Shown here piece after piece: positions 1 through 5,948 of a stretch of 6,093 nucleotides of DNA; the first letter of the stretch is position 1, and each line of letters begins with the position of its first letter. Both the position numbers and the translations under genes were made by a program. The stretch comes from an uncultured Desulfovibrio sp. (lineage in GTDB: Bacteria; Desulfobacterota; Desulfovibrionia; Desulfovibrionales; Desulfovibrionaceae): the NCBI GenBank assembly GCA_947177085.1, contig CAMWTD010000137.1, forward strand, positions 1-6,093. The letters are read 5' to 3'. The notes under the pieces are model-generated. The model had not been told where the DNA came from, made no database searches, and worked only from the letters and a program-made list of their open reading frames with translations.

Positions 1-11
1 CGTCGCAACGG

Positions 12-40
12 CTGAAGCAAGGCTGTTTTTGACGGATAAT
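12..40 (+). promoter_or_regulatory. possible weak promoter upstream of proC
   Basis: A GATAAT hexamer at 35-40 matches the sigma70 -10 consensus at five of six positions. A poor -35 match, CTGAAG, lies 17 bases upstream at 12-17. A better -35-like TTGACG at 29-34 has no convincing -10 at 16-18 bases, so the GATAAT reading is preferred. The leader to the chosen proC start would be about 70 bases. This is weak evidence, and proC could instead be transcribed from beyond the left edge. Confidence 0.2.
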
Positions 41-115
41 TTCGGCATTACAGATGCAGCACAGGCTCACCATCCGCTCAAAAGCATAAGAAAGCCACAT
101 GGAATGGGGGACACC

Positions 116-952
116 ATGACCACCCTGGCCGAACTGCTTCCCGAGCGCCTTGGCGGCAGGCTCCACATCGGCTGCATCGGCTGCGGCCGCATGGGCGGCG
201 CGCTGCTCTCCGGGCTTTCGGCGCTGGACCTCCCCGGGCTCTCCCTCAGCGCGTACAACCGCAGCCCGGAAAAGCTCGAGCCCGTGAAGGCGCTGGGCGT
301 CACGGCCATGTCCGGCATCGCGGCCACGGCGGAACAGGCCGACCTGCTCCTTGTCGCGGTCAAGCCCTACCAGGTGGCCGAGGTGCTGGCCGCCGCGCGC
401 GGACATATCCGGCCAGGAACCCTGGTGCTTTCCATCGCCGCGGGCGTGAGCCTCGCGCACCTGGCGGCCGAGGTGGACGCGGGCGTGGCCGTGGCCCGCT
501 GTATGCCCACCACCACCGCGCTGGTGGGCCGGGGCATCTTCGCCTTCTGCTTCCGCGCCGACGCCGAGGAGTGGCGCGCCCCGGTGCTGGCCATCTTCGG
601 GCGCATGGGCCTCTGCCTTGAGCTTGCCGAAGGGAAGTTCACCGACTTTTCGGCGCTCATCGGTGCGGGCCCGGCCTATGTGTTCGCCATGATGCAGGGG
701 CTCGTGCAGGCGGGCATCACCCTGGGTTTTGCGCAGGACGCGTCGCGGCGCATGGTGGGCGCGCTCTTTTCCGGCTGCGCGGCCCTGGCCGACGCCGAGC
801 CCGCGCCGCTCATGCAGTTGCGGGACGATGTCTGCTCGCCGGGCGGGCTCACCATTGCGGGCGTCAATGTGCTCGACCGCGCGGGCCTTTCCGGCCTCAT
901 TGTGGAGGCTGTGGTGGCGGCGCAGAAACGCGGCCGCGAGATGGAGAGCTGA
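116..952 (+). CDS. proC: pyrroline-5-carboxylate reductase
   Basis: This cytoplasmic enzyme catalyses the last step of proline synthesis, reducing 1-pyrroline-5-carboxylate to proline with NAD(P)H. The N-terminal Rossmann fold shows the dinucleotide loop GCGRMG at residues 22-27, followed by a typical LLVAVKP strand-turn. The C-terminal dimerisation domain carries GAGPAYVFAMMQG and the family signature around CSPGGLTIAGVNVLD (near residues 240-254), where Leu replaces the more usual Thr in PGGTT. The length of 278 residues is normal. I chose the ATG at 116 because GGGGG ends five bases before it. The frame stays open to the left edge, with possible starts at 104 (ATG) and 29 (TTG), but those lack a good ribosome site and would add non-family residues. 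It is followed after 11 bases by the TIGR04076 gene, so the two are probably co-transcribed. The function call is firm; the exact start is less so. Confidence 0.95.
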   Translation: MTTLAELLPERLGGRLHIGCIGCGRMGGALLSGLSALDLPGLSLSAYNRSPEKLEPVKALGVTAMSGIAATAEQADLLLVAVKPYQVAEVLAAARGHIRPGTLVLSIAAGVSLAHLAAEVDAGVAVARCMPTTTALVGRGIFAFCFRADAEEWRAPVLAIFGRMGLCLELAEGKFTDFSALIGAGPAYVFAMMQGLVQAGITLGFAQDASRRMVGALFSGCAALADAEPAPLMQLRDDVCSPGGLTIAGVNVLDRAGLSGLIVEAVVAAQKRGREMES

Positions 953-963
953 GAGGGCGAACC

Positions 964-1302
964 ATGAAAAAGGTAAAAATCACAGTCCTCAAGACCACCT
1001 TCCAGGACGATCTCGCCAGGGAATATGGCGTGGACGGCCTCGGGCCCTGCCCCATGCACCGCCCGGGCGAGGTCTATTTCGGCGATTACGCCAAGCCCGC
1101 GGGCCTCTGCGACGAGGCTTGGAAGGCCATCTACCAGTATGCCTTCGCGCTGGCCCACGGCGCGCCCGAAAAACTGTGGTACTACGGCGACTGGATGAAG
1201 ACCCCTGGCACGGCCATTTGCAGTTGCAACGACGGCATCCGGCCCGTCATCTTCAAGCTCGAGGCGACGGACGAGGAGGCCACGCCCCCCGCCGCCCCCT
1301 AG
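964..1302 (+). CDS. TIGR04076 family protein, function unknown
   Basis: This 112-residue soluble protein resembles the small uncharacterised family TIGR04076, found mainly in anaerobic bacteria and archaea. Recognisable family blocks are KITVLKTTFQDDLAREYG at the N-terminus, GPCP (Cys29), GLCDEAWKAIYQYAFALAHG (Cys49), and CSCNDGIRPVIFKLE (Cys86 and Cys88). The four cysteines could bind a metal or cluster, or take part in redox chemistry, but that is inference. There is no signal peptide or membrane segment. The last dozen residues, rich in Glu, Ala and Pro, look like a disordered tail past the family core. The ATG at 964 is preceded by GAGAGGG about seven bases upstream. It sits 11 bases after proC and 61 before the DUF169 gene. 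I know of no assigned reaction for the family. Confidence 0.85.
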   Translation: MKKVKITVLKTTFQDDLAREYGVDGLGPCPMHRPGEVYFGDYAKPAGLCDEAWKAIYQYAFALAHGAPEKLWYYGDWMKTPGTAICSCNDGIRPVIFKLEATDEEATPPAAP

Positions 1303-1363
1303 CCGCCCGCATGCGGCGCATGGCTTGCGGAAGCGCTCCCTTCAGCCGCCGAGTGGGGAAGAC

Positions 1364-2086
1364 ATGCTGAGCCCCGCGGAATTCCAGTTCCAGTATGAGC
1401 AGTATTTGGGGCCCGATGCGCCGCTCCCCCTCGTGCTCTCCGCCTCGGAAGAGCCAATGGGGGAGGTCCGCGCGACGCATGGCTGCATCTTTAAAGTGTT
1501 CGGCAGCGTGCAGGCCGGGACGGACATTTCGCTGGACGTGGGCGGCATCAACTGCATGGGGGGCAAGTTCTATTGCGGGTTTAACCCGCCGCGGCCGCAA
1601 ATGTTCGACTTTGTCTCCCGCAAGGAAAAGTACAAAATCAGCCCTGAATGTGTGTCGGACGCCGTGGAGAACATGGAAATTCCCCCTTGCCCGGGGCGCT
1701 TCCTGAATTTCCGGCGTCTTGACAGGCTCGCGGATTTCGACGCCTGCATCGGGCTAATCTTCCTCGTCGCGCCCGATCTCCTCTCCGGGCTTTTTGCCTG
1801 GGCCAACTATGACCAGCCCAATATCCATGCGGTGCAATGCCCATGGGGTTCGGGCTGCTCGCAGACGGTGAGCGCGCTCGTGCGGGAAAACGCCCGGGGC
1901 GGGAGGCACTGTTTCATCGGGATGCTGGATATTTCGGCGCGTCCATGGTTTCCCCCGGACATCCTGAGTTTTTCCATACCCATGTCGCGCTTTGCCGAAA
2001 TGGGCGACACCCTCTCCCGCTGCTGCGTAGGGGGATCGCCCGCCTGGGAGAAGCTGCGCCGGCGGGACACCGCCCTTCCCGATTGA
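1364..2086 (+). CDS. DUF169 family protein (COG2043-like), function unknown
   Basis: This 240-residue soluble protein is recognised as a DUF169/COG2043 member by its general layout: PLPLVLSASEEPMGE near residues 20-34, GCIFKVF (Cys41), NCMGGKFYCGF at 63-73 (Cys64, Cys71), KEKYKISPE, GRFLNFRRLDRL, LLSGLFAWANYD, WGSGCSQTV (Cys165), and the C-terminal RPWFPPDILSFSIPMSRF. It has about a dozen cysteines, several in glycine-rich turns, which suggests metal or cofactor binding; no activity is established that I know of. I chose the ATG at 1364 because GGGGAA ends three bases before it. An in-frame TTG at 1325 would add 13 residues with no family resemblance. The base composition is visibly lower in GC than its neighbours: three 60-base stretches at 1561-1680 and 1921-1980 are about 58, 47 and 53 percent GC, against about 73 percent in a sampled part of pdxS. 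That may indicate separate origin. Confidence 0.8.
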   Translation: MLSPAEFQFQYEQYLGPDAPLPLVLSASEEPMGEVRATHGCIFKVFGSVQAGTDISLDVGGINCMGGKFYCGFNPPRPQMFDFVSRKEKYKISPECVSDAVENMEIPPCPGRFLNFRRLDRLADFDACIGLIFLVAPDLLSGLFAWANYDQPNIHAVQCPWGSGCSQTVSALVRENARGGRHCFIGMLDISARPWFPPDILSFSIPMSRFAEMGDTLSRCCVGGSPAWEKLRRRDTALPD

Positions 2087-2143
2087 CGGGCCTGCCCGAT
2101 TGAGCGCCCCCCATAACACCACAGCTTCAGGAGCTTCCCGCCC

Positions 2144-2935
2144 ATGAGCCGCGAGCGCCTCCACCTCCTTTTCTTCAGCCCCTGCGGGGGCACGGCCGAG
2201 GTCAACCGGGCGCTCGCCCGGGACGTGGACGCCGACCTCTTTCTTCACGACTGCACCACGCCCGCGGCGCGGCAGGCGTCGCTCCACTTCGGCCCGGAGG
2301 ACAGGGTCTTTATGGCCTTCCCCGTCTATGGGGGCCGGATGCCGCGCAACCTCGACGAGGTGTTCCGGAACATTGCGGGCAACGGCGCGCGTTGCGCGCT
2401 CGTGGCCGTCTATGGCAACCGCGAATTTGAGGGCGCGCTCCTCGACCTCTTTGCCATTGCCGTGAAAAAGGGCTTCCTGCCCGTGGCCGCCGTGGCCGCC
2501 GTGGCCCAGCACTCGCTCGCGCCGCAGGTGGCGGCCGGACGCCCCGATGCGGAGGACAGGAACCAGCTTGCGGCCTTTGGCCGGCGCATCATGGCCGCCA
2601 TGCGGACGGACGCCCGCCTTGAGCGCGCGCCGGGGGCCTACCCGGAATGGAAGCTGCCCAGAGGGGCGAGCCTCTTCCCGGTCACGGACAGGGAGAAATG
2701 CGTGGCCTGCGGCCAATGCGCCAGCGTGTGCCCGGCGGCGGCCATCAGCGAGGCCGACTTCACGGCCACTGATGAGGAAAGGTGCATCGTCTGCGCGGCC
2801 TGCGCCAAATATTGCCCCACGGGCGCGCGGCAGATGGGCGCGCCGGAGAACCGCGAAAAGCTGGCGCACCATCTCCTGACGGCCGCCTCCCGCCGCAAGG
2901 AGCCGGAGCTTTGGCTCGGCGGGACGGCGCGGTAG
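2144..2935 (+). CDS. EFR1 family ferredoxin (flavodoxin fold plus two [4Fe-4S])
   Basis: This 263-residue predicted cytoplasmic electron carrier joins an N-terminal flavodoxin-like fold to a C-terminal bacterial ferredoxin domain, the EFR1 arrangement. The flavin phosphate loop is FFSPCGGTAEV (residues 10-20), followed by the second flavin loop region MAFPVYGGRMP at 57-67. VAVYGNREF and the AAGRPDAED block are also typical. The two cluster motifs are CVACGQCASVCP (Cys186, 189, 192, 196) and CIVCAACAKYCP (Cys214, 217, 220, 224), each CxxCxxCxxxCP with all ligands intact. A 9-base tandem repeat (2483-2506) encodes PVAAVAAVA, but the segment seems to keep family length. The ATG at 2144 follows AGGAG by about ten bases. 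It is the last gene of the rightward block and ends 35 bases before the terminator. The electron donor and acceptor are unknown. Confidence 0.9.
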   Translation: MSRERLHLLFFSPCGGTAEVNRALARDVDADLFLHDCTTPAARQASLHFGPEDRVFMAFPVYGGRMPRNLDEVFRNIAGNGARCALVAVYGNREFEGALLDLFAIAVKKGFLPVAAVAAVAQHSLAPQVAAGRPDAEDRNQLAAFGRRIMAAMRTDARLERAPGAYPEWKLPRGASLFPVTDREKCVACGQCASVCPAAAISEADFTATDEERCIVCAACAKYCPTGARQMGAPENREKLAHHLLTAASRRKEPELWLGGTAR

Positions 2936-2940
2936 CCGCC

Positions 2941-2975
2941 TTTTTCCGCACGCGGAATTTGTGCGCGCGGAAAAA
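2941..2975. other. secondary hairpin overlapping the terminator
   Basis: TTTTTCCGC at 2941-2949 is perfectly complementary to GCGGAAAAA at 2967-2975, with 17 bases between. The right arm shares the AAAAA at 2971-2975 with the left arm of the large terminator stem, so the two structures compete. For leftward transcripts this could act as a second, fallback stop signal after the main hairpin. Confidence 0.4.
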
Positions 2976-3011
2976 TGGCTGCCGGGTTTTTCGCGCCCGG
3001 CAGCCATTTTT
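2971..3011. terminator. bidirectional rho-independent terminator
   Basis: A perfect 16-bp inverted repeat (2971-2986 with 2996-3011) encloses a 9-base loop. The 11-bp GC-rich core (TGGCTGCCGGG with its complement) is flanked by AAAAA on the left and TTTTT on the right. Either strand therefore yields a strong stem ending in a U run. It lies 35 bases after the ferredoxin gene and 19 bases after the stop of the converging pdxT, exactly where a shared terminator is expected. Confidence 0.93.
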
Positions 3012-3030
3012 AGCGGGAGAGCCAAGGGCG

Positions 3031-3636
3031 CTAGACCGCGCCCTTGCAGATATCGAGAAAATAGCGGTGGAAGCGCGTGTCCGGCGTGAGCTCCGGGTGG
3101 AAGGAGGTGGCGAGGATGCGCCCCTCGCGCACGGCCACGGCGCGCTCCGCGCCGTCCATCTCCACGCGGGCCAGCGCCTTGACCCCGGGGCCTGTGGAGA
3201 GGATGACGGGCGCGCGGATGAACACCGCGGGCATCGGCTCTGGGCCTAGCTCGGGGATGTGGAGGTCAGCCTCGAAGCTGTCCACCTGGCGGCCGAAGGC
3301 GTTGCGCCGCACCGTGGCGTCGAGCACGCCGAGGCGCGGCTGCGCCGAGCCCTCGATGTGACGGCAGAGCAGGATGAGCCCGGCGCAACTGCCGTAGACC
3401 GGCATTCCGCCCTCAATGCGCGCCCGCAGGGGCTCCATGATGCCGAGGTCCACGAGCAGCTTGCCCATGGTGGTGCTTTCGCCGCCCGGGATGACCATGG
3501 CGTCGATGCCGTCCAGGTCCTTGAGCTGGCGCACCTCGCGCGTGGCCGCCCCGAGCCTTTCGAGCGCGGCCACATGCTCGCGGAAGGCCCCCTGCAGGGC
3601 GAGCACGCCCACCAGGGGGTTCTTCTCCCTGGTCAT
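3031..3636 (-). CDS. pdxT: pyridoxal 5'-phosphate synthase, glutaminase subunit
   Basis: This class I glutamine amidotransferase hydrolyses glutamine and passes ammonia through a channel to PdxS for synthesis of pyridoxal 5'-phosphate. The 201-residue length is normal. The family N-terminus GVLALQGAFREH is at residues 10-21 and the PGGEST loop at 50-55. The nucleophile is Cys84 in YGSCAGLILL, where Ser replaces the more common Thr before Cys. The catalytic pair is His180 and Glu182 in SFHPEL. FIRAP near 139-143 is also family-typical. The ATG begins one base after the pdxS stop codon (TAA, G, ATG on the minus strand), with the ribosome site inside the end of pdxS. That supports translational coupling and fixed stoichiometry. 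The gene ends 19 bases before the shared terminator. Identification is secure. Confidence 0.97.
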   Translation of the reverse strand: MTREKNPLVGVLALQGAFREHVAALERLGAATREVRQLKDLDGIDAMVIPGGESTTMGKLLVDLGIMEPLRARIEGGMPVYGSCAGLILLCRHIEGSAQPRLGVLDATVRRNAFGRQVDSFEADLHIPELGPEPMPAVFIRAPVILSTGPGVKALARVEMDGAERAVAVREGRILATSFHPELTPDTRFHRYFLDICKGAV

Positions 3637-3637
3637 C

Positions 3638-4537
3638 TTACCAGCCCCGTTCCTGCATGCGCTGCTCCTGCGGGATCTCGGAGATCTCGATGCCCACCAT
3701 GGGCTCGCCGAGGTCGCAGGAGATTTCGGCCAGGAGCTTGTAATCCTTGTAATTGGTCACGGCCTGCACGATGGCCCGGGCGCGCTTGGCCGGGTCGCCC
3801 GACTTGAAGATGCCCGAGCCCACGAAGACGCCGTCGCAGCCGAGCTGCATCATGAGCGCCGCGTCCGCAGGGGTGGCGATGCCGCCGGCCGCGAAGTTCA
3901 CCACGGGCAGTCGCCCCTCCTTGCGCACGATGTAGCAGAGCTCCAGCGGGGCGTCGATCTCCTTGGCGAAGTTGGGCACTTCGTCCTCGCGGATGGCGCA
4001 GAGCATCCTGATCTGGTCCATGACCATGCGGCAGTGGCGCACGGCCTCCACCACGTTGCCCGTGCCGGGCTCGCCCTTGGTGCGGATCATGGCCGCGCCC
4101 TCGCCGATGCGGCGCAGGGCCTCGCCCAGATTGCGGCAGCCGCACACAAAGGGCACGGTGAACTTGAACTTGTCGATGTGGTAGCGGTCATCGGCCGGCG
4201 TGAGCACCTCGCTCTCGTCGATGTAGTCCACGCCCAGGGCCTCGAGGATGTGCGCCTCCACAAAGTGGCCGATGCGCGCCTTGGCCATGACCGGGATGCT
4301 CACCACTTCCATGATGCGCTTGACGATGCTGGGGTCCGCCATGCGGGCCACGCCGCCGGCGGCGCGGATGTCCGCCGGGACGCGCTCCAGCGCCATGACG
4401 GCGCAGGCGCCCGCCTCCTCGGCGATTTTCGCCTGCTCCGGCGTGGTGACGTCCATGATGACGCCGCCCTTGAGCATTTCGGCGAGGCCAGTCTTGAGAC
4501 GGATGGTGCCGCGTTCCCCGTGTTCGCCCTTCTTCAT
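3638..4537 (-). CDS. pdxS: pyridoxal 5'-phosphate synthase, lyase subunit
   Basis: This is the synthase subunit of the deoxyxylulose-independent vitamin B6 route. It condenses ribose 5-phosphate, glyceraldehyde 3-phosphate and ammonia from PdxT into pyridoxal 5'-phosphate, and in the family forms a dodecameric ring of TIM barrels. The 299 residues cover the full length. Key residues are all present: Asp29 in GGVIMDV, Lys86 in MAKARIGHF (the ribose-phosphate imine lysine, Lys81 in Bacillus subtilis), and Lys154 in IRTKGEPGTGN (Lys149 there). ALERVPADIRAAGG, NFAAGGIATPADAALMM and GVFVGSGIF are strongly conserved. The ATG at 4537 has GGGAG six bases upstream and matches family N-termini. The frame runs open upstream to 4780, but that sequence is low-complexity and contains the promoter. 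pdxT follows after one base. Confidence 0.98.
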   Translation of the reverse strand: MKKGEHGERGTIRLKTGLAEMLKGGVIMDVTTPEQAKIAEEAGACAVMALERVPADIRAAGGVARMADPSIVKRIMEVVSIPVMAKARIGHFVEAHILEALGVDYIDESEVLTPADDRYHIDKFKFTVPFVCGCRNLGEALRRIGEGAAMIRTKGEPGTGNVVEAVRHCRMVMDQIRMLCAIREDEVPNFAKEIDAPLELCYIVRKEGRLPVVNFAAGGIATPADAALMMQLGCDGVFVGSGIFKSGDPAKRARAIVQAVTNYKDYKLLAEISCDLGEPMVGIEISEIPQEQRMQERGW

Positions 4538-4643
4538 CGCTTGCTCCCTATGCGCCTTGCGGCGGCAGCGGCGCGAGGTCGAGGCCCCGCGCCGCGCGTT
4601 AACGGTAGCGCCGCGCCCCGCGCGGCCGGAAATACAGACAAAG

Positions 4644-4658
4644 CGCGCCCCCGGCGCG
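4644..4658 (-). other. GC hairpin at the predicted 5' end of pdxST mRNA
   Basis: On the minus strand CGCGCC and GGCGCG enclose a GGG loop, giving a 6-bp all-GC stem. It begins about three bases after the transcription start predicted from the promoter (near 4661). A 5'-terminal stem can protect an mRNA from decay. The rest of the leader of roughly 120 bases is very GC-rich and probably folded, but I see no known riboswitch. Confidence 0.4.
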
Positions 4659-4667
4659 TCAGGGGCG

Positions 4668-4696
4668 TTTATATGCAATAATCCCCCGGGTGACAA
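4668..4696 (-). promoter_or_regulatory. sigma70-type promoter of pdxST
   Basis: Read on the minus strand, TTGTCA (4696-4691) matches the -35 consensus at five of six positions. After exactly 17 bases, TATAAA (4673-4668) matches the -10 consensus at five of six. The spacer is ATT-rich near the -10 box, standing out from very GC-rich surroundings. The predicted start is near 4661, giving a leader of about 124 bases to the pdxS ATG. Confidence 0.8.
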
Positions 4697-4752
4697 GGGT
4701 ATGCGGGGCGCAAGCGGAACCGGGACCGCCGGCGCGCCCCGTGGGCCGGCGC

Positions 4753-4781
4753 TTGCCTTGGCGGCCTTCCTTGCGTACACC
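4753..4781 (+). promoter_or_regulatory. possible weak promoter for the PP-loop gene
   Basis: TTGCCT at 4753-4758 (four of six to the -35 consensus) and TACACC at 4776-4781 (three of six to the -10 consensus) are 17 bases apart. A start seven bases further on would fall at the ATG at 4789, which would make the transcript leaderless. The match is poor and the call rests largely on spacing and on the lack of a ribosome site before the gene. Confidence 0.22.
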
Positions 4782-4788
4782 TTGCGCC

Positions 4789-5889
4789 ATGACAGAGACT
4801 CCTGATGCGGTGGTGCTTTTTTCCGGCGGCCTGGACAGCATCCTCGCCGCGCGCGTGCTCATGGCCCAGGGCCTCAAGGTGCGCTGCCTGCACTGCGTTT
4901 CGCCCTTTTTCGGCGAGCCCGCGGCCGCGCAACGCTGGAAACGGCTCTACGGCGTGGACGTGGACGTGACCGACGTGGGCGAGGATTTCGCCGCCATGCT
5001 GCGCTCGCGGCCGCCGCACGGCTTCGGCAAGTGCCTCAACCCCTGCGTGGACTGCAAGATCCTCCTCTTGCGCGCGGCGCGGCGGCACATGGAGGAAGTG
5101 GGGGCGAGCTTCCTCGCGAGCGGCGAGGTTTTGGGGCAGCGGCCCATGTCGCAAAGGCTCGACACCCTGCACCTTATCCCGCGCGAGGCCGGGGTGCGCG
5201 GGCTTTTGCTGCGCCCGCTCTGCGCGCGGCATCTCCCCCCCACCGAGCCCGAGGAGAGCGGCCTTGTGGACCGCGAGCGGCTGCTCGGCATCTCCGGCCG
5301 GGGCCGGGGCGACCAGCTCGCCCTCGCGCGGCAATTCGGCCTTTCCGAGATACCCACGCCCGGCGGCGGCTGCCGCCTCACCGAGCGGGAAAACGCCCGC
5401 CGCTACTGGCTCGCGCTCACCCGCAGGCCAGCGGGCATGGGGCCCGAAGGCCCCACGGCCCGGGACTTCCGCCTGGCGGCCACGGGGCGGCAATACTGGC
5501 GCGAAGCGCAGGGCCGCTGGCACTGGCTTTGCGTGGGCCGCAACAACAAGGACAACGAGCGCCTCAGGGAGGCGGCGGGCCCCGGGGACCTTTTGCTGCG
5601 TCTTTCGGGGCTGCCGGGCCCCCTCGGGCTCGCGCGCGGGGGAACGGCGTGGGAGCGCCCCGTCCTCGAGGAGGCCGCGGCCATCGTGGCCTCCTGCGCG
5701 CCCAGGGCGCGGGAGGCCGCGGCCGCGGGTTCGCGCGTGGGCGTGAACGCCGGGGACCTGCGCCTTGTCCTGAGCCCCGCCGCCGTGGCGGCCGGGGAAC
5801 GCGAAGCCTGGGAGCTTCCCGCCTGGGAGGAAGTGCGCGAGGAAATCCGCGCCGAGGCCCGGGCGCGCGCGGAAGCCGGAAAGCCCTGA
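4789..5889 (+). CDS. PP-loop protein, predicted tRNA sulfurtransferase, with NFACT-R-like C-terminus
   Basis: This 366-residue predicted cytoplasmic protein has two parts. The N-terminal part (about 1-200) is an ATP pyrophosphatase of the MnmA/ThiI type, which activates a tRNA uridine for sulfur insertion. The PP-loop SGGLDS is at residues 12-17. GKCLNPCVDCK holds Cys82, Cys86 and Cys89 and resembles the NPCxxCN segment of MnmA. ASGEVLGQRPMSQ (110-122), LRPLCARHLPPTEPE, DRERLLGISGR and PGGGCRLTE (Cys195) follow. The C-terminal part (about 215-340) contains VGRNNKDNERL (249-259), a hallmark of NFACT-R/DUF814 RNA-binding domains. A conventional ribosome site is missing before the ATG at 4789. 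The frame is open upstream to GTG at 4690, but that stretch has no family resemblance and overlaps the divergent pdxST promoter. Such proteins are often annotated as tRNA (5-methylaminomethyl-2-thiouridylate)-methyltransferase-like; the modified base is not determinable here. Confidence 0.85.
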   Translation: MTETPDAVVLFSGGLDSILAARVLMAQGLKVRCLHCVSPFFGEPAAAQRWKRLYGVDVDVTDVGEDFAAMLRSRPPHGFGKCLNPCVDCKILLLRAARRHMEEVGASFLASGEVLGQRPMSQRLDTLHLIPREAGVRGLLLRPLCARHLPPTEPEESGLVDRERLLGISGRGRGDQLALARQFGLSEIPTPGGGCRLTERENARRYWLALTRRPAGMGPEGPTARDFRLAATGRQYWREAQGRWHWLCVGRNNKDNERLREAAGPGDLLLRLSGLPGPLGLARGGTAWERPVLEEAAAIVASCAPRAREAAAAGSRVGVNAGDLRLVLSPAAVAAGEREAWELPAWEEVREEIRAEARARAEAGKP

Positions 5890-5918
5890 GCTGCCGCATC
5901 CGGGGCGCAGCCGGCCGT

Positions 5919-5948
5919 CCGCTCCCTTTACAATCCCCCCCGGAGCGG
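5919..5948. repeat. 7-bp dyad straddling a promoter, candidate operator
   Basis: CCGCTCC at 5919-5925 and GGAGCGG at 5942-5948 are perfect inverted copies with 16 bases between and centres 23 bases apart, close to two helical turns. The -35 hexamer lies between the arms and the right arm abuts the -10 hexamer, the geometry of a repressor site. No T run follows, so a terminator for the upstream gene is less likely. Confidence 0.45.

Noticed and set aside
1..15. Possible last codons of an upstream gene (a frame ending in TGA at 13-15)
   Set aside because: Four codons and a stop carry no identifiable signal, so an upstream gene cannot be claimed.
1303..1363. Possible terminator between the TIGR04076 and DUF169 genes
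   Set aside because: Short palindromes such as CGCATGCG are present, but there is no stable long stem and no T run, so it looks like an ordinary intra-operon gap.
2483..2506. 9-base tandem repeat (GTGGCCGCC) in the EFR1 gene as a possible phase-variable tract
   Set aside because: Fewer than three copies, in-frame, encoding Val-Ala-Ala, and the protein segment seems to keep the normal family length.
1754..3025. 423-codon open frame on the minus strand across the DUF169 and EFR1 genes
   Set aside because: It is antisense to two genes with clear family motifs, its translation is rich in Arg, Gly, Ala and Pro without recognisable domains, and long spurious frames are expected at this GC content.
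3416..4681. 421-codon open frame on the plus strand opposite pdxS and pdxT
   Set aside because: The opposite strand encodes PdxS and PdxT with all catalytic residues; the His-, Asp- and Ala-rich translation is a typical mirror of a GC-rich gene.
4728..4752. GCCGGCGC repeated at 4728-4735 and 4745-4752
   Set aside because: Such words are common by chance in DNA this rich in G and C, and they match neither promoter proposed nearby.
5890..5911. Possible terminator just after the PP-loop gene
   Set aside because: GCTGC and GCAGC can make only a 5-bp stem with a large loop and no U run.
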